A DNA stretch of 45,633 nt, taken from Pseudomonadota bacterium (lineage in GTDB: Bacteria > Pseudomonadota > Gammaproteobacteria > Halothiobacillales > Halothiobacillaceae). Numbering within the stretch: position 1 is the first letter of the stretch; the number at the start of each line of letters is the position of its first letter. Positions 1 through 7,712 of this stretch are shown here, in pieces. The notes beneath the pieces are model-generated. The model was not told the DNA's origin. It made no database searches and saw nothing but the letters and a program-made list of their open reading frames with translations. The position numbers and the translations under genes are program-made. The stretch lies in assembly GCA_021801265.1 (NCBI GenBank), contig JAJYYE010000007.1, forward strand, positions 1 through 45,633. The letters are read 5' to 3'.

Positions 1-82
1 CATCCCGAACACAGAAGTGAAACGCTGCATCGCCGATGATAGTGTGGGGTCTCCCCATGTGAAAGTAGGTCAACGCCAGGCT
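1..82 (+). rRNA. rrf: 5S ribosomal RNA, 3' part
   Basis: The first 82 bases match the 3' two thirds of bacterial 5S rRNA, including the conserved CCGAACacAGAAGTGAAAC loop and the GTGTGGGGTCTCCCCATGTG arm, and end in CGCCAGGCT. The 5' part lies left of the window. It is presumably the end of an rRNA operon, since a strong intrinsic terminator follows at once. Confidence 0.95.
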
Positions 83-92
83 CCCAATCCCT

Positions 93-125
93 AAAACCCC
101 CCACCTTCACCCCGTGGGGGGTTTT
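93..125 (+). terminator. rRNA operon intrinsic terminator
   Basis: A 12-bp perfect stem, AAAACCCCCCAC at 93-104 and GTGGGGGGTTTT at 114-125, encloses a 9-nt loop and runs into a T-rich tail. It lies 11 nt after the 5S rRNA end and closes the rRNA operon. Confidence 0.92.
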
Positions 126-214
126 TATTTGTGTTCATTTTTTGGTGGTATTTTGTTGCGCATTAACGGTTAATTTGGGCGTATGATCGGATTTCATTTT
201 TTGGAAATATTTTT

Positions 215-706
215 ATGTCGATGAATCAAGCGCGTTGGTTGATGGCCACGTTCATCATTCTGGCCGTGTTAAGTTTTGTCTGGGGCCATAATCCTGCTCA
301 ACTTCAATTGGATCATCCCGTTTCTGGTTCTTTACGCTCAATTCAGGTGCCTAAAGACTGTCAGATTAAGGGTTTTGGTTGTTTCTTAGCTATTGGTGAA
401 TTGGGAAATGTGTTTGTTCGAGCACCGACAAGCATTAAACCATTAGAAAAATTTATTCTGTCTGTGCGCCCACAAGGTGGTCTGGCCAAGGATTTAGGTT
501 CGGTGTCAGTTGACTTTCAAATGGTGGGGATGGATATGGGCATCAATCAGTATCCGCTTACTCGATTGGCGAGTAACGAATATCAACAGACCATTATTTT
601 GCCGGTGTGCACGACAACACGAACGGATTGGGTGGCAACGTTGAATTTCACCACGACTTCGGGCGTTTTTATTGCAAAAATTCCCTTTGTGGTTGATCGA
701 CGGTAA
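215..706 (+). CDS. Membrane-anchored protein of unknown function
   Basis: This gives 163 aa. Residues 7-24 form one hydrophobic segment near the N terminus, probably a signal anchor, with the rest likely periplasmic. The body is beta-rich and has a Cys pair near residues 49-56, a further Cys in a PVC motif, and a conserved-looking stretch DFQMVGMDMGINQYPL. That stretch recalls the YtkA/FixH-like beta-sandwich proteins seen near copper and cytochrome genes; this is inference only. The start is ATG with GGAAAT upstream. It is a single gene convergent with the cytochrome c gene to its right. I do not recognise it by name. Confidence 0.7.
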   Translation: MSMNQARWLMATFIILAVLSFVWGHNPAQLQLDHPVSGSLRSIQVPKDCQIKGFGCFLAIGELGNVFVRAPTSIKPLEKFILSVRPQGGLAKDLGSVSVDFQMVGMDMGINQYPLTRLASNEYQQTIILPVCTTTRTDWVATLNFTTTSGVFIAKIPFVVDRR

Positions 707-727
707 AATATTTCTCAAAACATTGGA

Positions 728-1366
728 TCACTCCAGTGCATGCGCAAGATTAATGATTTCTGCTTGGTTTAATGTTTTCGCAATGATCGCCATAGGATCC
801 CCCTCAGCAACTGGGCGGGCACGCGTTCGCCATGCATTCATTTGATCTATGAAGTACAGTGCGGGTTCTCCCGCTATGGGGGGGAAATTACTGCCGCTCC
901 CTTCGCCACGATCACCATGACAACTGAAGCAACTGGGAAGACCTCGCGCAGGATCGCCGTTCTCTAGCAATTGTGTAACCCGCACTCCTCCAAGATCTTT
1001 GGGTTTTAGATTTCTCGCCGGCAAATCTGCATAGTATGTGGTAACTGCCATTCGCTGTTGGGTCGTTAGCGCGGCGGCGTACTGTTGCATAATTGTGTTT
1101 GTTCGTTGCCCACTGGCATATAAATTCATTTGTTCCTGAAGATATTGGGCACCCACGCTGGCGAGTTTTGGGTATCCTGCTTTTAGATTGCCTTCACCTT
1201 GCGCTCCATGGCAAATTGCGCAAGCGGGGATCGCATTGCTTCCGTGTTCGGCGATTTGCTTCCCCATAGCTTCGATTTGATTTGCGCTTGCTGAGCAGGT
1301 AATCGGTATAACGATGATCAAGCTGATACATAATGCTTTTATCGTGAAATTGTTATTGGTAATCAT
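728..1366 (-). CDS. Diheme cytochrome c (c4/c553 type)
   Basis: This 212-aa periplasmic electron carrier has an N-terminal signal peptide (hydrophobic residues ~9-27) and two c-type haem motifs: CAICH at residues 49-53 and CFSCH at 146-150. Both are followed by the GEG and Y-hydrophobic-QM patterns that supply distal Met ligands in cytochrome c4-type domains. The tandem two-domain build and length fit cytochrome c4, a donor to terminal oxidases. Its ATG overlaps the TGA of the upstream mtnN remnant (ATGA), so it was the distal gene of an apt-mtnN-cytochrome transcription unit. Both haem sites look intact, unlike the two decayed genes upstream. Confidence 0.9.
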   Translation of the reverse strand: MITNNNFTIKALCISLIIVIPITCSASANQIEAMGKQIAEHGSNAIPACAICHGAQGEGNLKAGYPKLASVGAQYLQEQMNLYASGQRTNTIMQQYAAALTTQQRMAVTTYYADLPARNLKPKDLGGVRVTQLLENGDPARGLPSCFSCHGDRGEGSGSNFPPIAGEPALYFIDQMNAWRTRARPVAEGDPMAIIAKTLNQAEIINLAHALE

Positions 1367-2012
1367 GTTTCTGCCACCGTCTTGATGTATTGAGTTTGCG
1401 TTTGATTGTTACGCAGTTTATTCATTCGCATTGAGTGAAGTGTCGTTTCTAGCACGAGTTCCAGATGCAGTGCTGCCAGTGTGACCGCTTCTGTCCAATT
1501 ATCTGCGGCTTGCCCATCGGCGCCGGCAGTTATGAATTTTGGTGCGACAAATTCTGTATTTTTGTGAAGACAAGTTTTGGCTAGTGCGTAGGCTTCCCGG
1601 ACAATAACATCTAAACTCAAGGTTACATGTTGCTCAGTGACAAGGCTATCTCCTGTATATATATAACAGGTCGCTTGCTGTAAACCGGGAATGGTCATGC
1701 CGTTTTGCAGATGAATTTCTGTTTCAAATGGTGTTTGTCCTAGGGCGAATCCCAAGGCGGTCGCCTTCATGGCACGCCCAAAAAATGCGTGGCACAAATT
1801 ACGGTTCCAGCCGCAAAACGATGAGACTCGGCAGGGCCGAGGTTGATTACAGTGGAATAAGGGGGGGCGGCTTTTGTCAACGCTTCAGTTAATTGAAGCG
1901 TGGCATTTATTTTACCGACGCCTGTGTAAATAATGGGCAAGCCAAAGCAATTTAAGCGTTTGTCCACATTTTCCTGCGGGAGTGCGATGGCGATAAGGAT
2001 GTTTTTTGGCAT
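1363..2012 (-). pseudogene. mtnN: Decayed MTA/SAH nucleosidase, frameshifted
   Basis: Two overlapping reading frames make one nucleosidase of the MtnN type, which cleaves methylthioadenosine and S-adenosylhomocysteine to free adenine. The N-terminal part starts at 2012 and reads to ATHFLGVP, then stops at 1767. The C-terminal part continues in the -1 frame as GRAMKATALGFALGQTPFE and ends at 1363. The break is a run of six A on the plus strand (1780-1785). Two further changes suggest decay. The residue equivalent to E. coli Asp197 (ISD) is Ala, codon at 1525-1527 in FITAGADG. The Met of the ME pair (M173) is Arg at 1597-1599. An extra Ile-Tyr sits in a TATATATA tract. The phase of the break also fits a T TTT TTG slippery heptamer, so programmed -1 shifting cannot be excluded; a sequencing error in the homopolymer is also possible. 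Confidence 0.8.
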
Positions 2013-2029
2013 TGAACTCAGTAGACGAG

Positions 2030-2296
2030 TTAGTAACTAAGCGGGCTGTGAACCGTTAGTTCAGCCCAAGAAAATTGGTTGAGGGCGGTCAGGTTGATCA
2101 ACGTCGTGATGTCGGCAATTGTATCGATGCCCTGCCATTCCTTATGCGTGAGTTGATCGCTGACGAGAGGAATGACTTCCCGAAAGGGGTTGTTTAGTAA
2201 GGGTGAAATGTCACGAAATAGCACACCAGATTTTGGAAAATCTGCAATGTAGCGCATGGATGCTTGCAGCGGGTGATTTTCTTTTCTTCGGTACAT
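2030..2296 (-). pseudogene. apt: Adenine phosphoribosyltransferase remnant with internal deletion
   Basis: The 88-aa product keeps the N-terminal Apt signature (IADFPKSGVLFRDISPLL, residues ~17-35) up to GIDTIA, then joins directly to a C-terminal tail INLTALNQF...LTVHSPLSY that resembles the last strand of Apt. The middle of the ~175-aa enzyme is missing, including the PRPP-binding VVDDxLATGGT motif, so it cannot be active. The join keeps frame. The remnant sits 17 bp before mtnN. A functional pair would have recycled adenine from methylthioadenosine to AMP; both genes are broken here. Confidence 0.78.
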
Positions 2297-2337
2297 TAAA
2301 TTAGCCCAATTTGAAGCCTATCTGGCTGTGTCGGATT

Positions 2338-2907
2338 TTATGCTTTCTGCAATAGGACATAAACCGCTCCGGTGCCGCCATCGTGGACGGGTGTCGAGCA
2401 GAATGCAATGACGTCATCACGCTGTGGCAGCCAGTGATTCACCATGCGTTTCAATACGGGTATCTGCCCGATTGATCGATTTCCTTTGCCATGCACAATC
2501 CGCACGCAGCAGCGCACCTCACGACGTTGTTCCCGAAAGAAGGCACTCATCAGGACGCGCGCTTCATTGATGGTCATTCCATGCAGGTCTAAGCTTGAGT
2601 CGACGCTAAATTGTCCTCGCCGTAGCTTCCGCAGTAACGAAGGGGGGTTATCTGGCCGTAAATAACTTAGAGTTTCGCCGTGTTCGATGGGTTCGTATAA
2701 GGCAAAACCGTCTGAGAGATTATCATCGATAAAATCCCCCAATCGGTCTTCTCGTTGGCTGGGCCACTTGGGTGATGTCTTGGGTTGAACTGGTTCAATC
2801 TTTCCTGCATTGGCGATAGGATCGACGGCGCCAATCGTCTCTCGAAATAGGGCAATTTCATCCGCATTAAGCGTGGCGATCATCGGTTTCTTATTCGGTG
2901 GTGCCAT
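2338..2907 (-). CDS. Smr-domain protein
   Basis: This 189-aa protein has a disordered, charged N-terminal half and a C-terminal Smr (small MutS-related) domain from about residue 105. The domain carries the LDLHGMT motif, VRIVHGKG and the closing GGTGAVYVLL strand, all diagnostic of the family. Smr domains bind nucleic acid and many nick branched DNA or cleave RNA. The size and N-terminal extension match the stand-alone SmrA/YdaL/SmrB group of proteobacteria. Its role here is not shown by context. It is transcribed towards the apt remnant with a ~40-bp gap. Confidence 0.88.
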   Translation of the reverse strand: MAPPNKKPMIATLNADEIALFRETIGAVDPIANAGKIEPVQPKTSPKWPSQREDRLGDFIDDNLSDGFALYEPIEHGETLSYLRPDNPPSLLRKLRRGQFSVDSSLDLHGMTINEARVLMSAFFREQRREVRCCVRIVHGKGNRSIGQIPVLKRMVNHWLPQRDDVIAFCSTPVHDGGTGAVYVLLQKA

Positions 2908-3308
2908 GTGTTTTGTCGCCTAAGTTATGACTCGATTTATTTTGCACATGCGGAGTGTAAACCTGTCGCCGCATCGGTATCCTAGGGATACCTTTGATCA
3001 ACTTTCTGGTGAGCCGAGTTGCTGAACCAAAAGGATCAAAAACGAGGCCGCCGCCGGTCATGGTTATTTTACGATGCCAAGGCCGATAACGACGTGTTGA
3101 ACCCCCTGTTTTATCAATAAGGGGGTAGGGTCCCCCTGCGGGACGGGGCTTTGTGGGCGATCTGCGGTATTGTGAAGCAAAGTGAATAGAATAAACTATT
3201 CACCCCACTTCGCGCTTCGCAGCCCCTTCCTCTCAGTCCCGGCTCGGTTACGACGGGGTTGATCAGAGGTTCCCTAATGCACACACATTTTCATTTGGAC
3301 GTGAATTC
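2908..3308 (+). other. Divergent intergenic region smr/surE with three inverted repeats
   Basis: I see no convincing gene in these 400 bp. They hold three clear dyads: GGTATCC/GGATACC at 2976-2992 (3-nt loop), ACCCCCT/AGGGGGT at 3101-3126 (12-nt loop), and GTGAATAG/CTATTCAC at 3182-3203 (6-nt loop). The last lies inside a longer imperfect hairpin whose outer arms are CTGCG and CGCAG. None ends in a T tract pointing to intrinsic termination. The region must hold promoters for smr (minus) and surE (plus). It may also hold a degraded repeat element. Confidence 0.5.
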
Positions 3309-4064
3309 ATGAATATTTTGGTCAGTAATGACGATGGTTATCTTGCTCCGGGTGTGCGAGTACTGGCCGAACGCTTGAAAAAATTGGGTAACGTGACAAT
3401 CGTGGCGCCAGATCGAGATAGAAGTGGCGCATCAAATAGTTTGACCTTGAGCCGCCCTTTGCGCCCTCGATTGGTTGAGCCGGGTGTGTGGGCTGTCGAT
3501 GGCACGCCGACCGACTGTGTACATTTAGCTATTCAAGGATTATTGCCGATAGTGCCCGACATTGTGGTCTCTGGTATTAATCATGGCGCGAACTTAGGTG
3601 ATGACGTGCTTTATTCCGGAACAGTTGCCGCTGCAACGGAAGGCCGCTCGCTGGGCTTGCCTGCCATTGCGGTATCCAATGCGGCACATGATCCCCGGCA
3701 TTTGGCGGCCGCCGCCGAGGTGGTGGCCGATTTAGTGTGTCGCTTGGTGAATCACCCGTTGCCCGCTTTCACCCTGTTAAACGTCAATGTCCCTGATATG
3801 CCGTTTGAACTGCTAAAACCGATGATGGCGACCCGCCTGGGCCGACGGCATCCCTCGACCGGGATTGTGCGCGATCGGGATCCGCGTGATCGTGAAATTT
3901 TTTGGATTGGTGCCGCCGGTGCTGGTGCCGATGCGGGTGAGGGGACTGATTTTGCGGCATTAGCCGCCGGGCATGTATCGGTCACGCCGGTACAGTTCGA
4001 TATGACCCGACACACTGCCATTGCTGGCGTGGCCGATTGGTTGGCTGAAGTATCGGGTAAATAA
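3309..4064 (+). CDS. surE: 5'/3'-nucleotidase SurE
   Basis: The protein has 251 aa, the normal SurE length. The N terminus ILVSNDDGYLAPG carries the paired Asp metal ligands (residues 8-9). GASNSLT supplies the Ser/Asn ligand region and SGINHGANLGDDVLYSGTVAAA is the family signature. SurE is a cytoplasmic metal-dependent nucleoside monophosphate phosphatase that also acts on short polyphosphate and is linked to stationary-phase survival. It heads the surE-pcm-yqaA-nlpD run with a 14-bp gap to pcm. Confidence 0.96.
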   Translation: MNILVSNDDGYLAPGVRVLAERLKKLGNVTIVAPDRDRSGASNSLTLSRPLRPRLVEPGVWAVDGTPTDCVHLAIQGLLPIVPDIVVSGINHGANLGDDVLYSGTVAAATEGRSLGLPAIAVSNAAHDPRHLAAAAEVVADLVCRLVNHPLPAFTLLNVNVPDMPFELLKPMMATRLGRRHPSTGIVRDRDPRDREIFWIGAAGAGADAGEGTDFAALAAGHVSVTPVQFDMTRHTAIAGVADWLAEVSGK

Positions 4065-4078
4065 CGGCTAATTACCCT

Positions 4079-4822
4079 ATGAATGCCTCCGATTTCCCGC
4101 GTCTAAAAAATATCACCTCAGCCAAGGCCGCTATTCCTCCTACCAGTGAAGCGGTTCCGGCTCCTCGTGATAAACACACACCGGATTACACATGGGCACG
4201 GGTGGCAATGGTCGAGCGGTTGCGTGAGCAGGGTATCATCCATCCTAAAATTTTGGCGGCGATGAATACGCTGGCGCGAGAACAGTTTGTAGACGAAGCC
4301 TTGCGGATGCGGGTTTATGACGATTGCTCATTACCTATTGGTCAAGGCCAAACCCTGTCCCAGCCCTATATTGTCGGGCGGATGACACAGCTTCTGTTAA
4401 GTGCGGCCATTCCAGTCAAGCGTGTACTGGAAATTGGAACGGGTTCTGGTTATCAGGCGGCCGTATTGGCTCACTGTGGGTGCATGGTTTTCACGATTGA
4501 ACGTATCGAGGCCTTTTTGGCGGTGGCGAAAGCGCGTCATCGGGCGTTGGGATTACTGAATATTCGTTATTTGCATCGAGATGGTTTCAAAGGGTGGCCT
4601 TCGCAAGCCCCCTTTGATGGCATTATCGTCACTGCCGCACCTGCCATCGTACCTGCCGAATTGAAAGCACAATTGGCCATTGGCGGGCGTTTGATTGTTC
4701 CGGTGGGTGAGCAGGGCGAAACTCAGCGACTGACCGTTATTACCCGTACAGAAAATTCCTTTCACAGCCAGCAATTTGATGCGGTGAGTTTTGTGCCCAT
4801 GTTACCTGGAGAACAGTCTTGA
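4079..4822 (+). CDS. pcm: Protein-L-isoaspartate O-methyltransferase
   Basis: The product is 247 aa, about 30-40 residues longer than typical Pcm because of a charged N-terminal extension (residues 1-~38). The core starts near YTWARVAMVERLREQGI. The SAM-binding loop LEIGTGSGYQAAVLA and the substrate motif IGQGQTLSQPYIV are intact. Pcm methylates isoaspartyl residues in aged proteins so they can be repaired. The stop codon overlaps the TTG start of the next gene, which suggests coupling. An internal start that removes the extension is possible. Confidence 0.94.
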   Translation: MNASDFPRLKNITSAKAAIPPTSEAVPAPRDKHTPDYTWARVAMVERLREQGIIHPKILAAMNTLAREQFVDEALRMRVYDDCSLPIGQGQTLSQPYIVGRMTQLLLSAAIPVKRVLEIGTGSGYQAAVLAHCGCMVFTIERIEAFLAVAKARHRALGLLNIRYLHRDGFKGWPSQAPFDGIIVTAAPAIVPAELKAQLAIGGRLIVPVGEQGETQRLTVITRTENSFHSQQFDAVSFVPMLPGEQS

Positions 4823-5406
4823 GATTATTTGGTTCGTTATATGACCGTGTATTGACTTGGTCAGCACATCGCCGAGCGCCTGCTGCATTGGCGGGCTTGA
4901 GTTTTGCCGAGTCGTCATTTTTCCCGATCCCCCCCGATGTCATGCTCATGCCGATGGCGTTGGCCAAGCCGCGCTGTTGGTGGAAATTCGCCACCATTGC
5001 GACGTTATTTTCGGCCATGGGGGGGGTATTGGGTTATCTCATTGGCTGGCTCGCGATCGATTTAATGATGCCCTATTTGTTGAAATGGGGTTATGGGCCG
5101 ACCATCGAAACCGCCAAGACATGGTTCACCCAATGGGGGTTCTGGGCCATTATCGTCGCGGGGTTCTCTCCCATCCCCTACAAGGTATTCACCATTACGG
5201 CGGGTGCGCTCACCATGAATCCGTTTCTATTTTTCCTGGCCTCAGTGGTGGGGCGCGGTGGGCGGTTTTACTTGGTTGCGGGTTTAATTGCTTGGGCCGG
5301 GCCGAAAATTGCACCCAAGCTCAGACAATATATTGAATGGTTGGGATGGCTAACCGTTGCCCTTTTGATCGGAACAATCGTCACTTGGCACCTGTTGAAA
5401 TACTGA
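4819..5406 (+). CDS. yqaA: YqaA-type DedA/VTT membrane protein
   Basis: This 195-aa integral membrane protein has about four hydrophobic segments. It carries the VTT/DedA-like motifs E(S)SFFPIPPDVMLMP near residue 30 and the G(F)SPIPYKVFTITAGAL loop near 115, and ends in a transmembrane helix. The family is linked to lipid flipping and membrane homeostasis, but this member's substrate is unknown. It starts at TTG 4819 with GGAGA upstream, overlapping the pcm stop by 4 nt. In many Gammaproteobacteria this gene sits between pcm and nlpD, as here. Confidence 0.88.
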   Translation: MRLFGSLYDRVLTWSAHRRAPAALAGLSFAESSFFPIPPDVMLMPMALAKPRCWWKFATIATLFSAMGGVLGYLIGWLAIDLMMPYLLKWGYGPTIETAKTWFTQWGFWAIIVAGFSPIPYKVFTITAGALTMNPFLFFLASVVGRGGRFYLVAGLIAWAGPKIAPKLRQYIEWLGWLTVALLIGTIVTWHLLKY

Positions 5407-5434
5407 ACAAACCCTTGGTGAGTTACCCCACGCC

Positions 5435-6277
5435 GTGAACTTGTTCTTAATGATTCCTCCTCGATCCTTCCGCCAGCGGATGCGTATTGCGGTGCTTACG
5501 ACGAGCATCCTGCTGTTGGCAGGTTGCGCCAGTAGCTCCAATTTTAACCGGTGGGGCAAAAATATCCCGCCGCAAGGGGCAACCACGCCAGTGCGAGCAG
5601 GGGATACGTTGTACTCTATTGCGGTCGCTCATGATCTCGATTGGCGTAATTTGGCGCGTTGGAATGGCATCAGCGATCCACGTACCTTGCGTGCTGGGCA
5701 AAGGCTGCGGCTCACGCCCCCAGTTGGGCAAGAATCCCAGGCAAGCGTGCCCCGCATTCAGTCAACACAATCTGAAGTTGTCATACCTCAGCATCTTGTT
5801 GCGCCGAGGGATCAGGCCGCTGGAAATAAACAAGCCATCCAGCCATCAATGGCATCAACACCGCCGCAAAAATCGCAACCCGCTTCGGAAGGCAGTTTGT
5901 CCTGGCAATGGCCAGTACAAGGCAAAGTATTGAGCCGATTTATCGATGACAACAACCTGCAAAAAGGTTTGATTTTGGGCGGCCCAATTGGCGATCCTGT
6001 ACGGGCGAGTGCGGCGGGCGAAGTGGTTTACGCCGGAAATGGCTTGCCGGGGTATGGTAATTTATTGATTATTAAGCATAATTCTGAGTGGCTGTCAGCT
6101 TATGGGTACAACCAAAGTCTATTGGTTAAAGAAGGCCAAATGGTAACCGCTGGACAAACCGTGGCCACCATGGGGCGGCGTGATGGCAAAGCGCTCGATA
6201 AAACCGGCAGCTTGTTATTCCAAATACGGCGATATGGCAAACCTGTTGACCCCACCCCTCTGCTGCCGGCACGATGA
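5435..6277 (+). CDS. nlpD: NlpD-type LysM/M23 lipoprotein
   Basis: This gives 280 aa from GTG 5435; the in-frame ATG at 5450 is equally plausible. The lipobox LLLAGC puts the lipidated Cys at residue 31. A LysM domain follows (VRAGDTLYSIAVAHDLDW...GQRLRLTPP). After a Gln/Pro/Ser linker comes an M23/LytM domain (residues ~160-278). The zinc ligands of active M23 peptidases are absent: the HxGxD site reads LQKGLILG and the last His reads LLFQIRR. It is therefore a catalytically dead regulator, as NlpD/EnvC proteins are, which activate cell-wall amidases at division. rpoS, the usual next gene, is not present. Confidence 0.92.
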   Translation: MNLFLMIPPRSFRQRMRIAVLTTSILLLAGCASSSNFNRWGKNIPPQGATTPVRAGDTLYSIAVAHDLDWRNLARWNGISDPRTLRAGQRLRLTPPVGQESQASVPRIQSTQSEVVIPQHLVAPRDQAAGNKQAIQPSMASTPPQKSQPASEGSLSWQWPVQGKVLSRFIDDNNLQKGLILGGPIGDPVRASAAGEVVYAGNGLPGYGNLLIIKHNSEWLSAYGYNQSLLVKEGQMVTAGQTVATMGRRDGKALDKTGSLLFQIRRYGKPVDPTPLLPAR

Positions 6278-6409
6278 TAATCCTCCCGTTGTTAGCGTTG
6301 CAACGACCGGTTGAATCCATCACGCCTTCTTTTCGGGGGATTACTTAGCTAGAGGGATCATTAATGGGAATCATCCTTACTCGCTTGACAAAAAATCAGA
6401 TCAATTGTG

Positions 6410-6856
6410 TTAGATTCTTGGCCCGCCCCGGCGGTTTTTCACGCGGCTGAGTAACAATTTGCAGGAAATTTTGACCACATGTCGCCGGGAAAAAAGATTG
6501 CGGCGGACAAAGTCTTCGAGTCCGATGTTGTCCTCGGTCAGGGTGTGGATATGCAAACTGGTCATATCGCTCATGATATAGAGACTGACCACCTCGGGTT
6601 GTCTGGCCAGATCACCGGCCACGGTTTCAATGCCTTGGGGATCAACCTCAACATCAAGAAAGGCCGAAACCACCGTGCCGATTTTTTCAGGGTTCACGAT
6701 CACGGTGAATTTTTCAATCACGCCCTCTTCCATAAGATGTAGCACCCGATCGCGGGCATGAACACGGGAAATATCCAGTTCTCGGGCGATATTGGCAAAG
6801 CTCATTCGGCCATCGTCCACCAGCAGCGCAAGAATTTTCTGATCTAAAGCATTCAT
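6410..6856 (-). CDS. Lrp/AsnC-family transcriptional regulator
   Basis: This 148-aa protein starts with an Lrp/AsnC helix-turn-helix (LDQKILALLVDDGRMSFANIARELDISRVHARDRV, residues ~3-37) followed by a RAM/AsnC_trans_reg ligand domain with the VVSLYIMSDM strand. Such proteins bind amino acids or small ligands as dimers and octamers. It is the last gene of the minus-strand series that begins with the dipeptide-type binding protein, 22 bp after the TSUP gene. It therefore probably senses a substrate or product of that importer-amidohydrolase set. The ligand is unknown. Confidence 0.9.
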   Translation of the reverse strand: MNALDQKILALLVDDGRMSFANIARELDISRVHARDRVLHLMEEGVIEKFTVIVNPEKIGTVVSAFLDVEVDPQGIETVAGDLARQPEVVSLYIMSDMTSLHIHTLTEDNIGLEDFVRRNLFSRRHVVKISCKLLLSRVKNRRGGPRI

Positions 6857-6878
6857 CCTAACCTCATTATTCGATGGC

Positions 6879-7703
6879 TTAATTGACGATATTCCACAGC
6901 ATGAACAGTGCGATCAACACCACCAACACGCCGAAAATCTGTTTGAGTTTTTTGACTGGCAAGCTGTGCGCCAATCGAACCCCGAGTGGCGCGGTTAATA
7001 TTGAGGCACCGGCAATAGCCGCCAATGCGGGCAAGGAAACGTAACCCAGCGTTGCCGGCGGCAAAAGCGCATTGCCCCACCCAGAGAGAATGAAGCCTGC
7101 CGTGCCGAACAGCGCAATGGGCAAACCGAGTGCCGTGGACACGGCAATCGCCCGCTTGAGTTCCAGATTGCACGCGTGTAGATAGGGTACGGTGATATTG
7201 CCACCGCCAATGCCTAATAACGCCGAGAGTGACCCTATCCCGAGACCGGCGCCCCATAATCCCTTTGTACCGGGTAGATGCCAATGGGCGGCAGGCCGCC
7301 AATTCAGGATGAATTGAATCCCTACCAAAATCAGGAATAGGGCAAAAAAACCTTTAAGCAGCGTGGCCGGGATAAAACCTGCCAAGTATCCGCTGATAAA
7401 CCCCCCGATCAGGGTGGCCGGTGTGAGCAGGCGGACTAAACCCCAATCAATCGCCTGCCGCTTGTGTTGCGCCCAGATGGCCGACAGGGAGGTAAATACA
7501 ATGGCAGCCAGCGATGTGCCGATGGCGATGTGGGGAATTAGCTCAGCGGGCCAGCCAGAAAATTGAAAAATAAAGATAAGCACCGGCACGACGATCACAC
7601 CACCACCAATGCCGAGCATACCCGCGAGCAGCCCCGCGAGCAGCCCCAAAATTAAAAAAATGCTGATTAAAAGCAAGAGAAATTCCTCATGCGGTTTTTG
7701 CAA
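6879..7703 (-). CDS. TSUP-family anion exporter (TauE/SafE type)
   Basis: The 274-aa membrane protein has about eight hydrophobic helices and the duplicated TSUP motifs: LAGMLGIGGGVIVVPVL near residue 30 and LLGIGGGNITVPYL near 165. The family moves sulfite, sulfonates or small organic acids. It follows the HpxW-like gene with a 9-bp gap, so it is probably co-transcribed. One untested idea is export of an anion such as oxalate released by the amidohydrolase, but sulfur-anion transport is equally possible. Confidence 0.88.
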   Translation of the reverse strand: MQKPHEEFLLLLISIFLILGLLAGLLAGMLGIGGGVIVVPVLIFIFQFSGWPAELIPHIAIGTSLAAIVFTSLSAIWAQHKRQAIDWGLVRLLTPATLIGGFISGYLAGFIPATLLKGFFALFLILVGIQFILNWRPAAHWHLPGTKGLWGAGLGIGSLSALLGIGGGNITVPYLHACNLELKRAIAVSTALGLPIALFGTAGFILSGWGNALLPPATLGYVSLPALAAIAGASILTAPLGVRLAHSLPVKKLKQIFGVLVVLIALFMLWNIVN

Positions 7704-7712
7704 CCGATCTGT

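Noticed and set aside
3752-4021. Minus-strand ORF inside surE
   Set aside because: It is a shadow of surE, rich in Ala/Pro/Ser, with no independent start signal.
5435-6277. NlpD as a damaged peptidase
   Set aside because: Missing zinc ligands are usual for NlpD/EnvC-type activators.
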